From: Botryosphaeria dothidea
Taxonomy: Eukaryota > Ascomycota > Dothideomycetes > Botryosphaeriales > Botryosphaeriaceae
Assembly: GCA_011503125.2 (NCBI GenBank)
Contig: WWBZ02000082.1
Coordinates: 310,001-374,000 of the forward strand
Direction of reading: 5' to 3'
Length of the DNA: 64,000 nucleotides
Of the stretch, positions 57,705-64,000 are shown piece by piece. The number at the start of each line of letters is the position of its first letter. Positions within the stretch are counted from its first letter, which is position 1. A program made the position numbers and the translations under genes. Below the pieces are notes generated by a model. That model had not been told where the DNA came from, did not search any database, and saw nothing but the letters and a program-made list of their open reading frames with translations.

Positions 57705-58984
57705 GGTGGCAGCGGCGAGTGGAGAGGATTGGCGAGGAGCGGCGGCAGAAGAGAAAGCAAACACACAACAGTCTTTGAAGCAAACAAGCTGGGCTACCCG
57801 CGATGGGTAAACTTACCTTTGACGTAGGGCGCAAGACTGGCTGGCTGTGGGAATCAGAGCCGGGCCTGGCTTTGCGCGCGGTGTTGGCCCACCTGTGTTG
57901 CGCGGAGCAACAATCGATAAGCCGCTCTGCCACCATGCGGCTGCTTTCTCACCACCATCGCTCCGCCCAGCGCCCGCCTGCAAACGGAATCCACGGCGCA
58001 TCCCGTACGCGCTGAGAAATATTGGAACAATGCACAGTGTCCGGACACCTGCGCGGCCCATGTGCACAGCTCTTTCAACACAGTCTGCCCGTCGTACAAT
58101 CGGGGCCCTCGGCGCGTAACTTGCAAGCGCGCGGTCACCCGACGAGCACGCCCTTCCACGCCAGCTTCTCACCACCATCGCTGCCAGTCTGAGCAGGCCT
58201 GTCCTGCACGAGGTCTTGGATACGAAGGGTCCGGACGGAGCAGACTCAGACGGCCTGCAGGAACACGCCAGCCGCCAATGCGAGGCGGCATCTTCGGGCA
58301 GCCGAGTGTGGTCGGGTGTGCGGCGCGACTGGACACCGATGCTCGCAAGATCCGGGTCTAATACATTCTGGCAGACTGCGCCCCATGCTGTTCTTTTCTA
58401 CGTCGAGGGGCGGACGCAGAGGTTCCAGAACATGTTTCCGACGTGGTCGTGATGAGGCCGGGCGCCGGCGAGGGCGTTTCACGCGTCGGCCAACCACAGC
58501 GCGTCGTTGGCTGGACTGTCGCTACTTTTGAAGGCGAGCCGCCCAGATCACGTTTCACCTGCTCCACTCGGCCCTGCCAGCAGCTCGAAATAGCCCCATG
58601 TTTTCCACGCAGGCGGTGTCTGTCGGGACTGGCCCAGCCAGTACTTGTCTCTCTGCTATTTTTGAGTAAAACGGCGGTTAATTCGCTCCTTCAAAATCCG
58701 CCATGAAGAAGCTGCTCCTGCATATGCACATCTAGGTCACTCACTGCTCGTCGGGCACTAGGCCGTCTCGTCGACCGCAAGTCTTTCTTTTCGTCTCCCT
58801 TCCGCTCCTCATTAATACCGTCGCTCCTCTTCGTCGATCTTTCCTCGCTCTGTTTCCGCTTTCACATCATCTCTTGCATAGACCACTTTCTTTTGCAACT
58901 CTGTTGTTTTGCTGTTCTTTCTCCTTCCTGGGCTGGTTTCTCAGGCCTTCATTCTTTATTTCTGTACATTTACTGCGCCCAGTC
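57705..58984. other. Divergent region, kinesin / secreted protein gene
   Basis: About 1.3 kb. The first 700 bases are GC-rich without a supported gene. The last 250 (about 58.74-58.98 kb) are strongly pyrimidine-rich on the plus strand, typical of the leader of a well-expressed fungal gene, here the secreted protein gene. Confidence 0.5.
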
Positions 58985-60557
58985 ATGGGTTGCACTGCGA
59001 GAAACCTGCTGTTGGCAGCACTGTCAGCTTCCGCCGCAGCGGGCCCACTCCCTCAGCTCGCGCGGAGAGTCAAGTAAGTTCATCGAATTTCCTAATTCAC
59101 GCATCCCACTGACATCCAACAGCTATCCTAGATACTTGAACAGCACTTCTCCAATTCCGGAGGCTATGTACTCTGCACATACGCCACCCGCGATAAATAC
59201 ACTCTCCACCCCTCCAGGAGTCCAGGCCGCGGATACTGGTATTCCCTTCGTTGTGCCTGTAACGCTTCCAACTAGTACGCCTGCCCTAGCTGTGTTTACC
59301 TTCGTGGACCCCTCTGGCTCACCAGTTGCCACAGTCGATGTCTCGACAGTGCCAGATAGCACACAGGTGGATTCGTCTACTGTATCGTCCACGGTGGCAC
59401 CTCCGTCAACTCCTATCGCGACTCCTCCAGTCATCACGCCCACTCTGACGCCAGCTACCAACTCCTCGAGTTCTGAAACAACTGCTACATCGGCACCAGG
59501 CGGTTTCCTAGGCCCAGAATTCTCGGTGACCGGATCGTCAACGTCGAGTCGCCAATTCACTTATGACCCTACTACTCCGGGTGCCACGCCGTCTCAGAAT
59601 TCGACTGCTTCAACCCCTCCTGTGGTCAGCACACCTGGAACCAGTACGCCATCAAACACGCGATCCTTCACATACTCACCCCAAACGCCCTCAACTTCCA
59701 GCGGAAGACCTTTCACCTATTCGCCCCAAACGCCATCCACACAAAGCAGTGCAGCGACCAGTTCTTCCCAGTCGACTCCTGCACCTGAGACACCGATGAC
59801 TCCCCCGATTGTAGTAACAACCAGCACTCCGGTGCCCAGTTCACCGGCTGTGAGCAGCCAATCAAGCGAAAGCAGTCCTGCAACAAGTGCGTCGGCTTTT
59901 ATTTCAGAGCCTGGTGTGTTGTACCAAACAACGACGATATACACTGTGGTGACACCAGCTGCTGAGGCTACCCCTACCAACTCTCCTTCGACCTTGCAGT
60001 CTTCTGCCCAGTCGACCAAGCAGGAGTCTTCCACCCTCCCGTCGCAGCAAAGTATTCCGGGTGTCTTTTACACGACGATCTATACGACAGTCCGCCCTAG
60101 TGCTGCTGACGTGCCGACCACGACGCCCGTCTCGAGCGAGACTTCAACACTCCTTCCGGAATCAAGCACACAGCAACCTTTGACAAGCATTGCTGAGACC
60201 AGCCCCGCTCACACAAGTACCCCGGAGGGAAGCACCACTGAACCAAGCACGGCGTACACTCCGTCGCCTTCAACAGCGAAGCCCACGTCAACGGAAAGCT
60301 CGAGTACCACAAGCTCTGCTACAGAAGCTTCCTCAACCGAAGCGTCAATGCCTGTAAGCACTACGTCTTCGACGGAGTCCTCAGCAGCTGCCCCAGCGCC
60401 TGTAGTCACTTCATCTTCCTCGACAGATGGCCCTGGTATCACGGTCATCCCTGTGAACCCGAGCGTTTCTACTGTTTTCGTCACTACAACAGTGACCGAG
60501 AAAGAAACTGTCACCGAAACTGCTACGGTTAAAGAGACAGTAACGGTCAAGGCGTGA
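58985..60557 (+). CDS. Ser/Thr-rich mucin-like secreted protein
   Basis: Exons are 58985..59073 and 59123..60557 (49-nt intron), giving 507 residues. The first exon is almost exactly a signal peptide (MGCTARNLLLAALSASAAAG, then PLPQLARR, a possible Kex2-type dibasic site). The mature part is dominated by Ser, Thr and Pro, so heavy O-mannosylation is expected. Internal repeats: FTYDPTTPG, FTYSPQTPSTSSG and FTYSPQTPST near 215-265, and a pair PGVLYQTTTIYTVVTP and PGVFYTTIYTTVRP near 325-385. The C-terminus is a Thr/Val/Glu zipper-like run (STVFVTTTVTEKETVTETAT) ending in VKA, with no hydrophobic GPI-attachment tail, so it should be released or wall-bound without an anchor. Homology is not identifiable by eye because of low complexity. 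A cell-surface or wall role is inferred. The start at 58985 is chosen because it yields the signal peptide. Confidence 0.78.
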
Positions 60558-60990
60558 TCAAAGGTAGGTCTGGAAAAGCTGGCCCATGCACGAGATTCAG
60601 TTGCCGCCAAGAGAAGGGAAAGAAGTTTCATGAGCAGAATAGTCACGAAGTCACGCAAGAGAAGAGTAATTTGTTCATATGGAGAAAGTGATGATAAGGG
60701 AGTTCTGATCAAGCATCTGGGATGCAGATCGTTCAGCCGTTCAATTGCCGGTATCGTTTTAAATTCGTTTGATTCCCCGTTCTCTAATAAGCGCCTGTAA
60801 TTTCATTTAAGGTAGATCCTTAATATTTAATGAAAGATACTGTACAAACTTCCGTGACCTGCATACATAATCTTTCATGTGATCGTGAGCTGAGATATGC
60901 TACACAATACTGCTGATACGCCGCGGGGGCCCTTTTTTTGCCGTCATGGTCTCGTCTATAGTACAGAAGTTTTCGTTGAGCCAGTAGAGC
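60558..60990. other. Convergent intergenic region
   Basis: 433 bp between the secreted protein gene and tim15; AT-rich 3' flanks, nothing else recognised. Confidence 0.6.
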
Positions 60991-61652
60991 TCATGGTTTC
61001 TTTGCGAAAGATGCTCCGTAGGGAGCATCATTGCTCGCGCTTGGAGTTCTAGGCGCTGGAGGTTCGTGTTGCGTTTGCGACCCGTCGTCCCAGAGCTCGA
61101 GGTCCCCGTCTTCGCTGAGAGCTCCGCGCTTGATCAATTGGCCCTTTTCTTTCATGATATCCTCGAGAGTTGTGTTCTTGTCTGAGAAAATCTATAGTGG
61201 CGATCGTCAGCTGTGGGTCATCCGCGGTAGAGCTTAGACAAATGACGGACCTTGAGATGATCAGAGATCAAATGCCTATTCTTGCATCCGGGACACGAGA
61301 TCAACACCGTTCCATGATGATAACCTTGCTTGGAAATCTTATGCGACGATCTCGTTGTACAGACCTTGCAGGTGAAGGTCATCTGGTATTGCGGAACGTC
61401 TTGTTGCTCGGGCGCAGCGGAGCTATTGCCTGACTTCGCAGGAGCAGATTCGGAGAGCCTCGTGGTAGTGGAGAAGGCATGGCGACACGGCGGAGGCAGG
61501 AATGCTTGGGACTGGAACCATGGGCTTTGAAGCCGACGGATGTGCGAGAGTTCTTGATGAATGCGGCGAACGGGAGTCGAGGCGGCGCGCGGCGCGCAGG
61601 CGTGTGAGGAAGCGCGCGAACAAAGGCGGGCGATTGGGCGAGCAGAGCGCAT
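60991..61652 (-). CDS. tim15: Tim15/Zim17 (Hep1), DNL-type zinc finger co-chaperone of mitochondrial Hsp70
   Basis: Matrix protein that keeps mtHsp70 (Ssc1) soluble for protein import. Exons on the minus strand are 61652..61251 and 61191..60991 (59-nt intron), giving 200 residues. The first about 60 residues are Arg/Ser/Ala-rich with no acids in the first 30, a mitochondrial presequence ending around [10 protein letters not shown]. The zinc finger has CKVC (Cys95, Cys98) and CPGC (Cys120, Cys123), with [20 protein letters not shown] between them and the DNL-family signature [10 protein letters not shown], which continues across the intron into [17 protein letters not shown]. The C-terminal 50 residues are acidic, then basic. 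Head to head with cul3 across 584 bp. Confidence 0.95.
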
Positions 61653-62236
61653 GACTGATTTCGACTGATGTGCAGAGAATGTTCCGAACCTTAAAGGGCT
61701 GGGCGGCAGCAGTGGTGTTTAGGCTTGGAGAGAGTGCTGCTTCTCTTGCAGGGCGGCGACAGAGCTCTCGGGCTAGTGCAACGCGCCTGCGATCTGCTTT
61801 TGCGCGCCTTCCGTCATCGCCCAGGGTCCACCGCTGGTCGATTTTAGTCTTTGCCGCTCACTCCCGCTTTCACCCGCACAGATAGCGGCTCCCTCTTTAT
61901 CCGTTGTACGGCTAGTCCCGCGGACCTGTGCCTGCTCCGCCTCACGCTCACTCCGGCACTTGCATCACCAAAACCTCGAGCACGTTCGCCTGATTCGCCT
62001 CTCCACTGCACCGCGCCACGTCTACGTCTTCCGCTCGCTCGGCCATGAGCTTGCGACGTTAACCGCATCCCGCAGCAACCGCTCTTTGCTCGTCAAACGG
62101 CGCCGCGCTCGTTGGTCCGCCTTCAACTACGCGTTCCGCGCCAACCCCGCTGCCGGCACCTTAAAGCTTGCGCACTTGCCACAACGGCACACTACGGCCT
62201 TCCCTTGGATACTGGACGCTCTTGCGGCGAAACAAG
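61653..62236. promoter_or_regulatory. Divergent promoter, tim15 / cul3
   Basis: 584 bp between start codons; pyrimidine-rich toward cul3. No named motif was recognised. Confidence 0.45.
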
Positions 62237-64000
62237 ATGTATCACTCGAACAAACTCGGTGGTGCTGGCAAGAACAAGATTCGCCCACCGCGCAGGGTAC
62301 GTCTCACTTCCGTACATTACTGATGTAGACTTCTGCCTTGCTTGCCTGCATAATATCCTCCCCTTCACTTGAATCACTAGATCTTACATTAAACACTTGG
62401 ATCCCATACTGACAACACAACAGGGTCTAAATGGCGGTGAGGAAAGCTTCGAGTCGACATGGAATACTATTTCGGGCGCCATCCGCCAGATCCACACCAA
62501 GAACGCGTCTGACCTGTCCTACGAGGCACTTTACCGGCACACCTATCGCGTCATCCTCAAGAAGAAGGGCGAGGCCCTCTATCAGAGTGTGTTGCAGTTC
62601 GAGAAAGACTGGCTCTCGAATGAGGTGAAGACGAAGGCTGCTCAGCTAGTCTCGAGCAGTCTGGTGGCGGATTTGAAGGCCGGTAGCGGAAACACAACTG
62701 CGAACGAGCGCCGCGTCGGTGGAGAGAGGTTTCTCAAGGGCATACGTGAGGAATGGCAGGACTATCAGCTCTGCATGAGTATGCTTACGGACGTGCTGAT
62801 GTACATGGTAAGATTGCCCGCTTGCGACTAACCGCATCTCAAATTACGATACACTGAACCAGGAACAGGAGCGCGTATACTGCACCGACAACCGCCAGCC
62901 CTCTATCTATACTACTTCGCTTATGCTCTTCCGCGACAACATCCTTCGGTCGCCCCCAAGCTCCGATTCCGATCTGACAGTCATGGACCTGCTCAACCGT
63001 ATCATCTTGGATCAGATACAAATGGAACGCCATGGTGATGTTATCGACAAGCATCTCATTAAGAGCTGTGTGTATATGCTGGAGAGCCTTTTTGAGACCA
63101 TGAAGGAAGATGTCAACCAACGGTTGTACGTCACTTCCTTTGAGCAGCACTTTCTGGATGCGAGTAGAGAATTTTACAGGGCCGAGGGCGATACACTACT
63201 GAGGGAATCGGACGCTGGTGCTTACTGTAGGCACACCTCAAGGAGGTTACGCGAAGAGGTAGATCGATGCAGGTCTACACTATCGGAGACGACCACGCCG
63301 AAGATAGAGCGCGTCGTGGAGGAGGAACTGATTGAGAACAAGATTCACGACTTGATCGAATCCGAAAGCGGTGTGAAGTTCATGATCAACAATGAGAGGA
63401 TAGAAGAGCTAGGATTGATCTACGATTTGAACGCCCGCGTAGATTCAAAAAAGGCAGAGCTTGTCCGTGCCATCCAGAATCGGGTCGTCGAGATGGGCAA
63501 CGAGATAAACCAATCGACAACATCAACGGCATTGGGCCAGCCCCAGCCTACGGAGAATGGTGAAGATGGCGAGAAGGGAAAAAAGGCTGCGGCGGATAAG
63601 GCCGTGAATCAGCAGACTGTCGCTGCCCTCAAATGGGTCGAGGACGTGCTGGCACTCAAGGACAGGTTCGACTTGATCTGGAAGCGGGCCTTCGAATCGG
63701 ATCAGGGGATGCAGACCGCGCTGACGCGGAGCTTTGCTGAGTTTATCAACTCTCCGGCCTTCCCAAGGAGCTCCGAATATATCTCCCTGTTCATCGACGA
63801 GAATATGAAGAAGGGGATCAAGGGTAAGACGGAAGCTGAGGTTGATGTCGTGCTCGAAAAGGCCATCACACTACTCCGGTACATTGCCGACAAGGACCTG
63901 TTTGAAAGGTATTACAAGAAACATCTCTGCAAGCGTCTGCTTATGGCGAAGTCATTGAGCAACGACGTCGAGCAACAGATGATTTCTCGGATGAAGATCG
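62237..64000 (+). CDS. cul3: Cullin-3 scaffold of CRL3 ubiquitin ligases, 5' part
   Basis: Scaffold that joins BTB-domain substrate adaptors to the RING protein Rbx1. Exons are 62237..62296, 62424..62807 and 62863..>64000 (introns 127 and 55 nt); the frame is open to the window end. The first exon encodes MYHSNKLGGAGKNKIRPPRR, then FESTWNTISGAIRQIHTKNA, LSYEALYRHTYRVILKKKGE, LLNRIILDQIQMERHGDVID, FEQHFLDASREFYRAEG, and the start of the cullin homology region, SSEYISLFIDENMKKGIKGK followed by DKDLFERYYKKHLCKRLLMA. About 527 residues are visible. The N-terminal Asn-Lys-Ile-Arg-Pro-Pro segment and the Asn-Ala-Ser-Asp-Leu-Ser-Tyr-Glu block favour Cul3 over Cul1 and Cul4. A Lys/Ala-rich insert (about 445-460) is disordered. 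The C-terminal Rbx1-binding and neddylation regions lie beyond the window. Confidence 0.95.

Noticed and set aside
1..64000. tRNA or 5S rRNA genes
   Set aside because: By eye I found no box B (GGTTCGANTCC-like) with a matching cloverleaf and no 5S core; a covariance-model scan would be needed to exclude them.

Overview
The window is nuclear chromosomal DNA from a filamentous ascomycete (Pezizomycotina). The evidence is compact genes with short GT-AG introns (mostly 48-136 nt), a StuA-type APSES regulator, the fungal-specific DASH subunit Spc34, a fungal cytochrome P450 and a GH27 enzyme carrying a fungal CBM1. Dothideomycetes or Eurotiomycetes seem likely, but no species is named. I rebuilt exons by hand from splice consensus, reading phase and remembered family conservation; nothing was aligned by computer.

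Layout. 1-11 kb: the 3' two-thirds of an N-recognin E3 ligase (ubr1), a NYN-domain protein, and a divergent pair made of proteasome lid subunit rpn3 and DASH subunit spc34. 11-20.9 kb: about 10 kb with no supportable gene, leading into a roughly 1.8 kb stretch almost free of ATG, which I read as the transcribed leader of stuA (coding 22.6-24.7 kb). 27-38 kb: an ankyrin protein divergent from utp18, then tps2 (trehalose-6-phosphate phosphatase) divergent from a Trf4-like nucleotidyltransferase. 38-48.8 kb: accessory-looking DNA with a P450, an atypical WW protein with 33-bp repeats, a conserved 80-residue protein whose first exon is 28 nt, and an alpha-galactosidase pseudogene. 48.9-64 kb: housekeeping genes again, namely a DENND6-type protein divergent from vac14, a Kid/KIF22-like kinesin, a Ser/Thr-rich secreted protein, tim15 and the 5' part of cul3.

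The genes do not form one pathway. Themes are ubiquitin and proteasome (ubr1, rpn3, cul3), chromosome segregation (spc34, kinesin), endolysosomal trafficking (DENND6, vac14, head to head), RNA (utp18, nucleotidyltransferase, NYN protein), stress carbohydrate (tps2) and development (stuA). Five head-to-head pairs share intergenic regions of about 0.3-1.1 kb.

The most unusual signals are the ATG-poor stuA leader with an in-frame coding-like extension that lacks an ATG, two in-frame stops in the alpha-galactosidase, a dispersed short repeat with inverted ends, a GC-AG intron in the DENND6 gene, and a perfect CGG/CCG inverted repeat between the ankyrin and utp18 genes. I found no convincing new multi-gene system.
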